64,000 bases of DNA from positions 2,512,874 through 2,576,873 of the forward strand of contig NC_039512.1 of NCBI RefSeq assembly GCF_003672135.1, in the 5' to 3' direction. Shown one piece after another: positions 1 through 11,475 of this stretch (position 1 is its first letter; each line of letters starts with the position of its first letter). The DNA comes from Ooceraea biroi (Eukaryota; Arthropoda; Insecta; Hymenoptera; Formicidae). The translations under genes and the position numbers were made by a program. The notes below the pieces were generated by a model that was given only the letters and a program-made list of their open reading frames with translations, had not been told where the DNA came from and searched no databases.

Positions 1-461
1 AGAACGAAAAGAACGAAAAGTCCTACGGTAAGTACGCAGCATTATCTGGATTGTTCATAAAAGAATTTGTTATCGCGTTTCTCTGGTTGGAGATAACACA
101 TATAAGCGCTAATAAACAATCGATACAAAATTGTAGAGGTTTCACGTCTCTCTTATTTTCGAATACTAGAAGAAGACTCAGTTTTCTGCTTAAAAATCTT
201 GGAAAATCAGAAAGAATTGGAAGGAGTCTGCCAAGAGTTCCAACTTTTGCAGTTGCGAGGGAAAATAAGGAGAAAATATTATTCGAACATGCATGTCCGT
301 GTGCACGATATTGCGACACTATTCACAACTTCGTAAATTATCGTACCCGCCCTAACTGTGCCAAATGTCGCGGGTCGGACGCACACATATGGTATCTTGC
401 CCCGCGCAATTTCTGCTCCAGTTGCGTTATATTTACGTTTGCATTCACGTCAACGTTGCAG
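1..461 (+). other. Intron of the GLIS-type gene (partial)
   Basis: This stretch precedes a good 3' splice site (gttgcag ending at 461) that feeds a zinc-finger exon in phase 1. It is therefore read as the end of an intron whose upstream exon lies off the window. The open frames crossing it on both strands show no recognisable protein and are treated as chance. Confidence 0.6.
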
Positions 462-3259
462 ATTGCGCGAAACCGGTGGACGATAACTTCGCGTCGACTT
501 ATCAGTGCCGTTGGATCGACTGCGGCTGTGCGTTCGCGGAGCAGGAGGGCCTGGTGCGGCACATCGAGAGGCGGCATGTCGAGTCGTCCTCGACGAACGC
601 GCACGGCCACGGCAGACGGGTGCAGCGGGACCGGGACAAGGAAGGCAGGGAGGCTGGGGAGGGCCTCCTCGCGACCGCGCCGGCCGGCCGCGAGGACGAA
701 TTCGCCTGTCTATGGCAAGGATGTCCGCGCGCGCGGCCTTTCAACGCGCGATACAAATTACTCATTCATATGCGTGTGCATACGCAAGAGAAGCCGAACA
801 AGTGTCCGGTTAGTGTCATCATCTCGTTCGCTCCTTACATCAGAGGCATCGATCTATGCCGACTACGTAGCGTGACCCTTGTCGCCACGCGCATAACGCG
901 TGCGTCGCATATAACGTGTACAAGATGTATTATGTTTAATAACGGTCATTTAGTGCTCTTTTTGTTACTTAATCGCTCCACTCTGTTGATATGGGCAGTC
1001 TTGTAGAAATACCGAATGTCTCTAATGATGGATTCCTCGGTTAACTTGAGACCGATTTATATATTACATTGAGTTGATTGATCCCTCGATCATTGATCCG
1101 AGAGAATTTATTTTACGGTTTACTATATTTATTTTAATTTTTTTTTACAAGATATGGTTATGGTTTCTTCCCTAATTTTAGGTAGCACGGCTTTTGCGTT
1201 TAATATTAATAATTGAAATATTAATTAATTAATCGTTTGCCCAATTAAATTCTACGCTACATTCTTATTTATAATATAAGTTAATTTAATAATTTTCTCT
1301 CACAAGCTATTCATCGGCAAAACATTAATTATGTATGCTTGAATTTTGTTTCAGTTTGCCGGTTGCAAGAAGGCTTTCAGTCGGTTAGAGAACTTAAAAA
1401 TCCATCAGAGATCGCACACTGGGGAGAGGCCTTACGCGTGCCAGTACAACGGTTGTTCGAAAGCATTTAGCAACAGCAGCGATCGGGCTAAGCATCAAAG
1501 AACGCACTATGATAGGGTACAATATTTTTTTTATTTATCTTCTGCATTAAATACTTTAATTTCGAGGTGATTGTAGTAATTAGCAGCCTTTTTAAATCAT
1601 TAAAAATCATGAAAATAATTTTGCAGAGGGATAAGTAATAAGAAATTAATTTTTATCCTTTTCTTTTTCAGAAACCGTACGCTTGTCAGGTGAGCGGCTG
1701 CGGCAAACGTTATACGGATCCGTCAAGTCTTAGGAAACACTTGAAAAATCATACAGAAAACTCCACATTGTCCAGTCTGTTGTCGGATAAGGCATCGACG
1801 ACCATTGCGACAGCCAACGCGGCAAGACACGGTTTAAATTCGACGATTCGGCAAGGCCAGGATGCGTGCTCCTTCGATATGGGGACGAATCATTCGTCGT
1901 ATAAGCTGTCCAAGAGCTGTATCAAGGAGGAGGACACGTTACCGAGCAATACGAATCTCGTAAACTTTGACAACAGCCAGCAGGAATATGTGCCGATCGA
2001 ATCTGTTCGTCATCTTCTCATCAACGACATCAATAACACGCAAAACGAGAATACAGGTAACGGATTTATTTAATCGATCGAATCTTTAGCGAAAATTGTA
2101 CATTTTGATGTGATAAAGTCTGATAAAATTAAAAATTTTCGGAATATTAAAAGATTCGTAAAGGACGGATTCGTACAGGAGGAATCTCCATTATTTAATG
2201 CACAACTTTTGGTTTTCTGCTGGTAATTCTGCTGATATCATTTTTTATGGACCATTTAAAAATTTGCTGAGGATTAATTTCCAATCGTTATCGATTCGTA
2301 TCTCGCGTAAGCATTTCTTTATCTTATGTGAATTACAAATTTTTCAATTTTAGTTTATTAATTTTTCGATACTCACTTATATAATTATGAGTAATGTCGA
2401 ATCGGCATTCGCGGTGCTGAAAAGTGTGGCTGAAACGCGATAAGGAACATGAACTTGCTACTCAGTTCGGTTGCTTATGATTCCTTGCGAGACTACTGAA
2501 GAAGATATAGTCTGACCTTTAACGTCTATTAGCAATAGAAAGAGCTTGTTTTCGAAATGACATTCTTCCGAAGCGAAACGAAGTATCTCTCAGCAAAAAC
2601 ATAACGTGTTAGATAAGTGGATTGCTCGAAAGAACTTCTGAATCTCGGTAACTTTCAGTTTACTTGACCGTAATATCGACTGTTCCCCTTCGCGTGTAAT
2701 GCCGATTAGAAAGCGCGTAAAAAGAGTAGCCGCGAGGATGATCATCAGGCCATCGCAGGTCGTGCGTGCGTGCATGCACGCATCTCACTCGCGCGTGCTG
2801 GCTTTTTCTTCTTTTTGTAGCGACGCCGATGACAGTGTCGCGCTATAGTTAATCTCAGAGGAGGTTCGCCGCGCCTTTATGCCTTTACCCCATACCGAGT
2901 CTTAAAATAATATTCTTTACTTTTTTGGCTGGCGTACGCGCGCGCGTACGAAGCGCGTACGCGTGACAAAACAGATGACGCGCTTGCCACGTGCCACGCA
3001 CCCGTGCTATTTCCGAAGGAGTCCTCGCGTAATTTTTCGTCAAAGGGTACACAAAAACGCGCGAGATCGAAGCGAGATCGTGCAGGAGGAAAGAGAGCGG
3101 GAGGAATAAAGGGGATAAAGAGAATTGCACGGCTCTTTTGCAGGATACTGCGCGCCCGCTGAGGACGACGTGCCGGATTTCCACGAGCTCGGCGTCGACA
3201 TCGAGCGGCAGTTTCATGAGCTGAGCGGCCTGGATGATGCCATTTTCATCGACGGATGA
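462..3259 (+). CDS. GLIS-family C2H2 zinc-finger transcription factor (GLIS1/3, lame duck-like), 3' part
   Basis: A predicted DNA-binding transcription factor acting in the nucleus. Four exons join in phase: 462-808, 1355-1516, 1672-2056 and 3144-3259. The first begins in phase 1, so 5' exons lie off the window. The exons encode five C2H2 fingers of the Gli/GLIS/Zic type, with C-x4-C spacing: one starting CRWIDC, one CLWQGC, one split across the first intron (KCP|FAGC), one CQYNGC and one CQVSGC. The words FNARYKLLIHMRVH, FSRLENLKIH, NSSDRAKHQRTH and YTDPSSLRKH are GLIS hallmarks. The SDRAKHQRTH form resembles GLIS1/3 more than GLIS2/sugarbabe, so a lame duck-type (myogenic) role is possible but inferred. 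The linker between fingers 1 and 2 is unusually long, about 40 residues rich in R, E, D and G. After the fingers comes a polar tail. A final short exon is acidic and ends in FHELSGLDDAIFIDG; phase and splice sites fit exactly (g|ga). Stop TGA is at 3257-3259. Confidence 0.9.
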
Positions 3260-4057
3260 TTTCCTGCGGCGGAGGAGGTTCCTTCTCCTCGCGAGGGCGA
3301 AACGGGACGAAGCTGCGCTGGTGAATGGAGCAGCCGGGGGATGATTGTTGGACGTTACACGATGCGGCAATTTCGCGCGACATCATTCTGTTTGCGGTCG
3401 ATGACTGCTACTTCGGTATCGTTATTCGTTTCATTTTCATTTTGAGCAAAGACTTTTGTGTATCGTGTTTTGAGTAATGACTTTAAGAAGAACAGCTGCT
3501 CTTTCAGCTGCAACTGATAACCGATAATACTCACGTGGTCATTTTTCGAAAGGATGTTACAGTAGATGTGCAAGTTAATTTAATAAATTTTTTCACAAAA
3601 AGTAGGCATTAGTCAGTCTGATTGTTGACAGTAATACTTTAACGACAAAAGGATACTTAGATTTAAATATAGTTAAATTTGAAATTGTTATTAGAAGTAA
3701 AGTAGATGAATTAAAAGTACCAAATTCATTTGCACATTTAATGATTATGTTATTCTACTAGCCGATAAGCATGGATCATTCACGAGTCATTCACTAGTGC
3801 ATTCGTCCTGCCGCCGCGATCTCATTGCGCGTCGCGCGCTGCCTTTCCAAAAAGACTCGTTTGTTTCATCTTTTTTACAGCGACTTTTATACTTATTAGT
3901 CCATTGTAATTGACAAATCGTATATATTTTTGTACATAGGCACTTATGTATGTTAAAAAGTGAACAATATATCGTTTATCTCGACCGAGCGATCAAATTG
4001 TCCCCGCACCTCGAACGCGCGGCTCGGCCTGCCTCCTTCTTCCCTCCTTAATCCCTC
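3260..4057. other. Convergent 3' UTR/intergenic space between the GLIS-type gene and GILT
   Basis: This holds the likely 3' UTRs of two convergent genes. A canonical AATAAA on the + strand at 3582-3587 lies about 320 bases after the GLIS-type stop and is a candidate polyadenylation signal for it. No coding segment is recognised. The open frame on the minus strand across 2885-3370 is antisense to the last GLIS exon and shows no known motif. Confidence 0.5.
3582..3587 (+). terminator. Candidate polyadenylation signal (AATAAA) of the GLIS-type gene
   Basis: Canonical AATAAA hexamer in an AT-rich context downstream of the TGA stop at 3257. Its use is inferred from position only. Confidence 0.35.
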
Positions 4058-6768
4058 TTAATTCACGTTTTTGCAGAGATCCGGCTTCTGATTCTCCGGC
4101 AACTGCTGACAGATCAGTTTCGGGAAGTTCCTTATCGCCAAGTCTTGATTTTCTTGCGTGTACTCCTGTATGTGCGAGAGAGAATAAGTTTGCGTAGTAA
4201 TATTATTATAAAGAATTTTTTATTAGTCGATTTTTTTATCATTATATATAAAATATCTCTCGAAAGCATCAATATCACAATGATAAAAAAAAGGAAGTCT
4301 GACAAGGAAGATGTCATTATAAAGAATGGAAAGTGACGTGCAGAATAAAACGAAGAAATGTGCAGCGAAAAAGAGAAAGTATATGCTATTAAATTATCAC
4401 ACATGGAAAAAAATAATAATTATAATTAAATTATAATTAAATTATCATATATGGAATAATAAGATTTATATTTATATTTATATTTTATTATATAGGATTG
4501 TAAGATTTTCGCTTACCCCGTTGATTACCACTGCTGGCACGAATTTAAGTGGTGACTGGAAGGCATCCGTTTTGTCACCGCTCGCCGCAAGCAACTCGTC
4601 GCCAAGAGGGCCCGAGATGCAATTACTGATTATTTTTCGTGTGTCCTCGCTCAGGCCGTTGTCTTTCGCACACTAAAATTCAGTGATTGGAGTTTATATT
4701 TTTCAATTACAGCTTTTGTTATTATTATCTTAACCAGCGACGTTCATGTATCGACGTTCACTGAAGAGTTCTTGCATCAAGTGTGTTTACGATTTATTCG
4801 TAACGTGACGAAAAACATAATCGATGATCGGAATTGCGTGCGAATCGAGTGTCGAAACACATGTTAATTATTTACACTCAAACAAATTCCGTTCCGCTTG
4901 TGTTTTTCGCCGAACGCGTCGTTTCCTTTTGCGAGATAAAAGCAACGTTTTCAAACAAGGGAAACAAAATAAAAAATTCAAATTCATCTGATATATTTTT
5001 CTGAAAAATTCAAATGCTTTTCTTGGCGATGCTTTGTATTATTACCAGTGGTATCGCGAGTTCGACTCTGCCTAATGAGTCTTCTAATCTCGCTGATATA
5101 TTCAATAATAATTTTGCCCTTTTTTTAATTCTACCAATTGTCCTTAGAGTTACAACAGTAAAACAATAAAGGAGATTCGAACAATATTTCATCAGATATA
5201 ATTCCAAGGTACGCTTCCCGAGTACCATAGCGTGCTACCACGTCGTGGATTCGATTGGAAAGTATGCCGAAAGGCCGGCGTCATTAGAGCTAAATGCCAG
5301 TTCATTGACTCCTGCCCATCGGCGCAATGGTGATTAATTACACGCTGCTTCGGTAAAGAAAATTCACGGCGACCTCATTGTATCGTTTCAACTCAATTAT
5401 TGAATTACACCGTCATTAATTTTGGCTGGAAAATTGCAGGGATAAGCTATACCTTCGGAACGGCGGTCGATGGGCTTTGCGCGGTCATCGCGCAGTGGAC
5501 CAGCTTGACCATCATCTCCTGGTGATCGTGAGCCTCCTCGGAGGACTGGATGGCGTGCATCGCGCACGAGTGGGCCTTATTCCCACGGCACTCGGCGGCC
5601 CCGTGCTGACACGTGAACTGCCACGGACCGGTTTCGCTTTCACGCGTGTGCTAGGCAGACGCGTTACCAATTTGCATTAATACGCCTTCGTCGTAAAAGC
5701 CGGCGGCGCGGCACGAAAGTGTAACATGATTGAAGACGACAGCAAGGCCGTCGTCTCGGATCTTCAAGGGCGTCCGCGTGATTCGAGCGGATTAATCAGC
5801 ACTCCGGCTAGCAAGTTTCATGTGTGCTTGCTAGTTTAGTGTTTTACAATGTGATGGAATATTGAACAAGAGACTGCCGCGATCAAACACACGGTACACA
5901 CTTTTATTGAGCTTGTAGAGAAAAGTATTAGGAACGTTAAGAGAAAAATATTTAAAAAAATAAGAAGAAAGAAACATGAAGATACGATTATCTAGAATGT
6001 TTGAAATTACTGTTCGCACGTGCGGACAATAAATAAGCAAAATAGCGAATATCGTTTGCGGATGTAGAAGCATCACCGACTGAAAAACTAGCTACAGGAT
6101 GCTTCCACGCTTTCTTACGTAAACAAATCACGTCGGTGTCCGCTTGGAAGAGATGCCATCGCCGCATTATAATCTTCTTATTAACGTACGTTGGAATAAT
6201 GAAGATGCAAAAGGATGTAATCAAGATTACTTACCGAAGCTTTGCCGTAAGGAACGAACGTGATGTTGAGATGCTGCTTCAGTTCATCGTACGACGGCAT
6301 GATCTGATTAGCGATGAACCGCATGCTATCGCTGCATAATGCTTCGTAGTAAACGTCCACGTTCACGATGGATGTGTCCAGTTCTCCGCTGTTCTCCAAA
6401 GTTTCCCTGCTTTCGCTGGACTGCGCCTGAAACAGATTTCGCACGCGTTTTTTATTTGGATACCTGAACAGTAAAGCTCTCTCAACATCGGCTTCTCCTT
6501 TGTGTTCCTCAGAAAAAACTCGGTCAAAAAATACTGATGAGCTACATAAGGAAAAAAGCATGAGAGCTTCCTTTTAAAATCGCGCTGTTAATTGTCCGGT
6601 CTCTTCATTGCCTGGACCATAAATTCGCAAACGGCCAAAGTATACGTACTTACTTCGAAAACGAAAGTGATGTGAAAAGGGAGAGTCAACACTCACCAGA
6701 GTGCCATGGCAGGCGAGAGTAACAAAGGCGGCGGCGACCAGCCAGGTATCAAACGGGTAGTGTCGCAT
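4058..6768 (-). CDS. GILT-like thiol reductase (gamma-interferon-inducible lysosomal thiol reductase family)
   Basis: Predicted secreted or lysosomal thioredoxin-like enzyme that reduces protein disulfides; insect members are linked to immunity. Five exons on the minus strand, all joining in phase 0: 6768-6697, 6426-6235, 5650-5453, 4672-4517 and 4165-4058, giving 241 residues. The start ATG at 6766-6768 opens a hydrophobic signal peptide (LVAAAFVTLACHG). The thioredoxin-like core has VDVYYEALCSDS around residues 48-58. The family signature CQHG-x2-EC-x2-N-x4-C is complete at about residues 102-117 (CQHGAAECRGNKAHSC). NITFVPYGKA and the later FVPAVVING also match the family. Further cysteines lie near the C-terminus. 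The active-site position reads C-S-D-S rather than C-x-x-C, so the resolving cysteine is missing. The gene converges on the GLIS-type gene. Confidence 0.93.
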
Positions 6769-8252
6769 GATTGTGCCGCTGGTGAACGTGGACTGGGGAA
6801 GACGCTTTGGAACCTGCTGCTATACGCACAGTGGACTCACAGTGGACGCGAGGGAGGGAGATAGGAAAAGAGCGACGAGAACGAGATACAAAGCGGTGGG
6901 AGAACAAGAAGGAGAGAGCGAGATGAGACAATCGCTGCGGGGAGCGATCCTCGGCGATATCTTGGCCGAGGACATCCTCTTGCATTCGTCCGGCAGTGAA
7001 GTCATGCTGCGGAATACTCATTTAGCTGAAAAACTCGTTATTTCATTCTTTTATGTGGTTTTAATGAACTCGTAATAACGCCTGATAAAACTTTCCAAGC
7101 TAAGAATTTCAATTTCAATTGTACAGGGGCAATATCAATTTTGGTCATTAGCTTAATGTGCTTATTATGCATTAATGAGCCTCTTTATTGATTGCTTCAC
7201 GTCACGCTTTTTAAACATCGATTATTTTGCCCTGATTATCATCTGGCTGTTTCGCATGTCCGAGCTCCGTGATAAATTTAATAATAATGGTGCGGTGTGT
7301 TGCAGACACACGGTGAGAGGAAGAAAAGAAAGAACACACGAGTCTTTTGAGGAAAAACGAGAACGTCTACGCGCCTTCAACGGATTATCGGTAAGAGTTC
7401 ACGGGTCATTGCAATCTCTACTTGGAACATTGCGAAACTATGCGTCTTATTTAATATATCTTTTTAATCGCTGAAAATTTCGCGACTTAGATGCTACTTA
7501 AAATGTGTAATAGAAGCAACGCATATATAAGGTATAATAGGAGAGATAAGAAATTATTATTACATATAATAGATATAAAAAAATTTATATGGTAATATAG
7601 GTATATAATATATATGAATAGATTATAATAATTTTACTAAACACAATTAACCGAGTTGCATCAAACGATACAGTTATCTTATCGTTAATTCATTTAAATA
7701 AGAACAAGATAGTAACGGACACATTGTGCTTACATAGAATTAGATAATATGAGCTGTTCGGAAATTCCCGTGAAATGAGATGTGTACGCGGATTGATTAT
7801 TTTTAGATAATTGCATAAAACTTATTTACGTAACTACTATTTCTCTTCTATCGTATCTATTCTTTTTTTAATTGAACGAAATTGTTTTTCCAGTAACGTT
7901 TCATAATCGACAGAAATATATTCGAGTGTTATCTGAAATAATTTACTCTTCACCATATCAGGATAAAATTTTATTGTTTTTGTTTCTCGTAAGATATAAT
8001 TCGAAACTATTATATTTCTTTCGTTCATAACATTTTATATTTACGATTCTATTTGGATATAAAATTCGCAGGAATACACATGAGAAATAATATCCGAAAA
8101 TAGTCGCAGATTATCATATATTTTAAATACAGAATAAGTTAACAGTTCATACTGAAAGATAGCGCGGATGCGCTAACATCGGAAATTAAAATTGTTAATC
8201 ATGAACAATGATTAACTCAACATCTCTATAACAACTTGTCAGATATATACTA
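6769..8252. other. Intergenic region between GILT and the first mariner
   Basis: No supported gene. The first 250 bases (6769-7010) next to the GILT start are purine-rich and probably hold its promoter and 5' UTR. Positions 7540-7640 are a very AT-rich run of TATA-like repeats. A short open stretch at about 7304-7389 is bordered by a plausible acceptor (ttgcag) and donor (gtaaga). It has no recognisable protein motif and no partner exon, so it is not called. Confidence 0.4.
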
Positions 8253-9553
8253 TTGGGTTGGCCAAAAAGTAATTGCGTTTTTTTTTACATAAATAAAAGG
8301 CGAATTTTTCATGGGAAACAAAAACTTTATTAAACAATATATTGTCCATTTTGTTTGATTATCTTTTGCCATTTTTCAGGCAACTTCATGATTCCGCGCT
8401 CAAAAAAGTTCTTATCTTTTTCAGCAAAAAACAATTCCAACAACGATTTGATATTCTCATCAGCAGTAATAAAGGTTTTACCATTCAAGGCGTTTTGCAA
8501 CGAACGAAACAAATGGTAATCTGATGGTGCCAGGTCTGGCGAATATGGTGGATGTGGTAACATCATGGTAACACATCCCATCCAAGCTGCAACAATTTTT
8601 CACGAGTGACCAAACTTGTACGTGGTCTAGCGTTATCATGGTGAAACACAACACCTTTGCGATTCACCAATTCTCGACGTTTCTGTTTGATGGAATCATT
8701 TAATTTATCCAGTTGACGACAGTATACGTCTGAAATAATGGTTTGATTTCTTGCAAGCAGCTCAAAATACACAATACCTTTAAAGTCCCACCAGACTGAC
8801 AGCATAATCTTTCTTTGGTGAATATCTGCTTTTCAAGTGCTTTCAGCAGGTTCATCACGCTTGCTCCACGATCTTTTTCGTTTGACGTTGTTGTAGACGA
8901 TCCATTTTTCGTCGCCTGTTATCATACGTTTCAAAAATGGGTCATTTTCCTCACGTTTCAAAAGAGAATCGCAGATGTCAATACGCTTAGTGAGATGAAT
9001 TTCTTTGAGCTCATGTGCTACCCAAATATCGAGCTTACTAATGTATCCAAGTCGTTTTAAATGGTTTTCAACACTCGATTTCGATATGTTAAGATTCTCA
9101 GCAACCTCTCGTGTCGTTAAACGCCGATTGGAATCGATCAGTGCCTTTATTTTGTCATCATCAATTTCGATTGACCTTCCTGAGCGTGGTGCATCTTTCA
9201 CATTAAAATCTGCAGATCGAAATTTAGTAAACCAATTTTGACACTGCCGCAGTTTTAAAGCATCTTCGCCATATACATGACATAACTTTTTATGAGCTTG
9301 CACAGCGTTTTTCCCTTTTCGGAAGTAATAAAACAAAATATGACGAAAATGTTCTTTTTGATTTTCCATTTTGAAATCAACGGCAAACAAACAATTGTTA
9401 ACGAAACCGTGTACTTTCTTTTTCTAAAACAAGCTTGAACTGTGAGTTGTTAACCTACATAATGAATTTGCGGTTTAGAATGAAGTTAGTTACATTTCAA
9501 GACATGTATGCCCATCTATTGGAAAAAACGCAATTACTTTTTGGCCAACCCAA
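8253..9553 (-). mobile_element. Mariner DNA transposon, mellifera-subfamily type (1,301 bp, defective)
   Basis: The ends are terminal inverted repeats beginning ttgggttggccaaaaagtaa. About 30 bases of the two ends match with no mismatch seen, and the element is flanked by TA on both sides (8251-8252 and 9554-9555), the standard mariner target duplication. Inside is one transposase gene on the minus strand with disruptions. The protein words FYYFRKGKNA, GDEKW, HHDNARP and SPDLAPSDYHLF place it in the mariner D,D34D group, closest to the mellifera subfamily common in Hymenoptera. It sits between GILT and COA7, about 160 bases past the COA7 polyadenylation signal. Matching ends with a broken gene suggest a fairly recent insertion. 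Confidence 0.95.
8330..9369 (-). pseudogene. Mariner transposase, inactivated
   Basis: Reading starts at an internal ATG at 9369 (MENQ..., the usual start of this subfamily); the open frame itself extends back to 9390. The N-terminal helix-turn-helix region and the first catalytic Asp (in TGDEKW) lie in an open frame that ends at TGA 8833-8835, inside a region where relatives read through (AEST-stop-KAD). The same frame then resumes as MLSVWWDFKGIVYFELL and carries the second Asp (HHDNARP). Near 8565-8580 a short repeat of about 11 bases (gatgt/gttaccat) shifts the frame. The third Asp block (SPDLAPSDYHLF) and the C-terminus GQYIV follow in another frame to the stop at 8330. One nonsense codon and one frameshift make it non-functional as read. 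Confidence 0.9.
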
Positions 9554-9716
9554 TATATACATATATTTGTTATAACATATAACAAATGTAAAATGTTAAA
9601 AAAGAATTACACGGTTCATGATGATGTGCAACCGCGCACACATGCGCAAGTATGTGGCAGTTGAATACACAACGGACTAGGCGATCAAAACATTCATGGG
9701 CATTTTCTTTTTCTAT

Positions 9717-9722
9717 TTTATT
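9717..9722 (-). terminator. Candidate polyadenylation signal (AATAAA) of COA7
   Basis: TTTATT on the + strand reads AATAAA on the minus strand, about 66 bases after the COA7 stop codon. Assigned by position. Confidence 0.5.
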
Positions 9723-9787
9723 AATACAAGAACTGCAGGAGACGAAAAACCTTTTGATCGGTCTATGACGTATCGAGCAGCCGAATG

Positions 9788-10860
9788 TTATGAACTTATA
9801 CCTTGATGGAACTTTATTTCCGGCGCTGCTTTCTTCAATTGGTTGTGAAGCTCGATGGCGCGTTTCTTAAAGGTCGCGGCAAGCTCGGGATTTTTTTGCG
9901 CGCCCTCGCCTCGCGAGTGCATCTGCGACAGATTCGCACAGGCATACGGATTGCCGAGCTCGCAGCTCTTCAACGAGAGTTTGTACGCCTCCTTGTGATT
10001 TTTATCGATGAAACCCTCTAGGCCGCCCAGGTAGATGCCCGCCAAATAGAAGCACGCCTTGTCTACGTTGAACATGTCGCAGGCCTTCTGCAGTTGCTTG
10101 ACACCCGTGTGAACCTGAGTAGCTCTGTCTTTCTCCCCGACATCGTTCTTGGACACTCCCAATACACCAGCATGCAGACATCCGTACTGGTCGTTCAGAT
10201 CGCAACCCTTTGACATGTATTTATATGCTGTTGGTAGGTCCTGCTTACAGCCTTTACCTGCATTATGTATATAATAAATATATTATATTATATGGAATTT
10301 TACATGGAAATAAAAGCCACTAGTATTTATAATAAATTTCTTTATAATTATAATACATTTTTTTATAATTAAAATTCTTGATAATTCGTCTTTATACTAT
10401 AAAATAATTTAATTAATTAAAATGAAGATAATAAAATATTTCATATATATATTAATGTTTAAAAACTCGCTCCACGATGTTCATGACACCTACCATGAAG
10501 ATTGCTACTTACAAGCGTCTGCTGGAACACTTGCTGCATCCGTTGCTGATTACTTACCCACTGCCTTAAAATCGCCGAATTTTGCGCAACTTCTGCCGTA
10601 ATTGTAATTGTCGCAGGTCGCTTTGTAAATCGCAGCGGCCTGCTCCAGGTCAGGCTTTATACTCTCATAATAATCACCAAGTAGATGACACACTGTTCGC
10701 AAAGCAAAATACTGTTTTGATTTTGAGGTTAGACCCACTTCGGAACGCGTCTTTACTCACCCTCCGGCTTTTTCTCGCTGTGACAGCCGAACTGATATTC
10801 TATGTGAAGGTTCTTCAGAAACTCCTTTACCTCCTCTTCGTCTTTCAAGTTATACGCCAT
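9788..10860 (-). CDS. Coa7: COA7-like Sel1-repeat protein (cytochrome c oxidase assembly factor 7)
   Basis: Predicted mitochondrial intermembrane-space protein that assists respiratory complex IV assembly, by homology to vertebrate COA7. Three minus-strand exons, 10860-10761, 10692-10558 and 10257-9788, join in phase 1/phase 1 to give 234 residues, close to the 231 of human COA7. The N-terminus MAYNLKDEEEVKEFLKNL matches the family start. Sel1-like helical repeats follow, each carrying paired cysteines: ATCDNYNYGRSCAKFGD, GKGCKQD, KGCDLNDQYGC, KACDMFNVDKACFYLAGIYL and KSCELGNPYACANLSQMHSRG. These cysteines form disulfides in the human protein. A lysine-rich tail follows (KKRAIELHNQLKKAAPEIKF). 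There is no mitochondrial presequence, as in relatives. The first exon is head-to-head with MCMBP, 615 bases between start codons. Confidence 0.93.
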
Positions 10861-11475
10861 CGTCCGATAAGTAATTCTTCGATTCGTTTTACTTTCAATC
10901 TCGCCGGATGGATAAAAGCGATACTAACTCTCTCTCTTGTGAAATAAAAGAAACCATAAAACATCGCCTAGATCGATCTTCTTGTCTTATACCGATGATG
11001 GGTAATAAAAATTCTTTAATTATTTCAAAGTAACTTACTAAATTGTACATACATGGAGTCGCTTCTAGTCAAATTCTCTTTGTGAGGTGTGACCTGTTTT
11101 GCCGCCAAATTTTGTTACACAGATCGAGAACAGCGAAAGCAAGCGAAAGTATTCGCCTTGCACAAAGGCTCTCAATGTTCATCTGTTAATTGCTTAATAA
11201 TTAATGGTACACGTGAATAATTCGTTTTTAAAATGGCACGTATGTATATTCTCGTTTTATGATTGTGCACAGTTGCTAATGTAAAAATTAAATGCACTAA
11301 AAGGTTTTATTTTAGCCTCTTGTATAAATATTTCATATCTCAAAAGATGTACTAGAATTTGGGGAGAAAGAGTAATTAAGATTAACACAACTTGTAAATT
11401 TCTGGTTTTGTAAGGTTAACTATACAGGTTAATTTCTTCGTTGTGTTAGTTTATCGTTACTTTCCAATTTCAGCA
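10861..11475. promoter_or_regulatory. Probable bidirectional promoter between COA7 and MCMBP
   Basis: Only 615 bases separate the COA7 start (minus) from the MCMBP start (plus), so promoters and 5' UTRs of both must lie here or overlap. The bases just before the MCMBP ATG (tttccaatttcag at 11461-11473) look like a 3' splice site, suggesting a non-coding first exon further left in this interval. No TATA box or other core element is certain. Confidence 0.45.

Noticed and set aside
7304..7389. Possible + strand exon (HTVRGRKERTHESFEEKRE...) between ttgcag and gtaaga
   Set aside because: Splice-like borders but purine-rich low-complexity coding and no neighbouring exon in phase.
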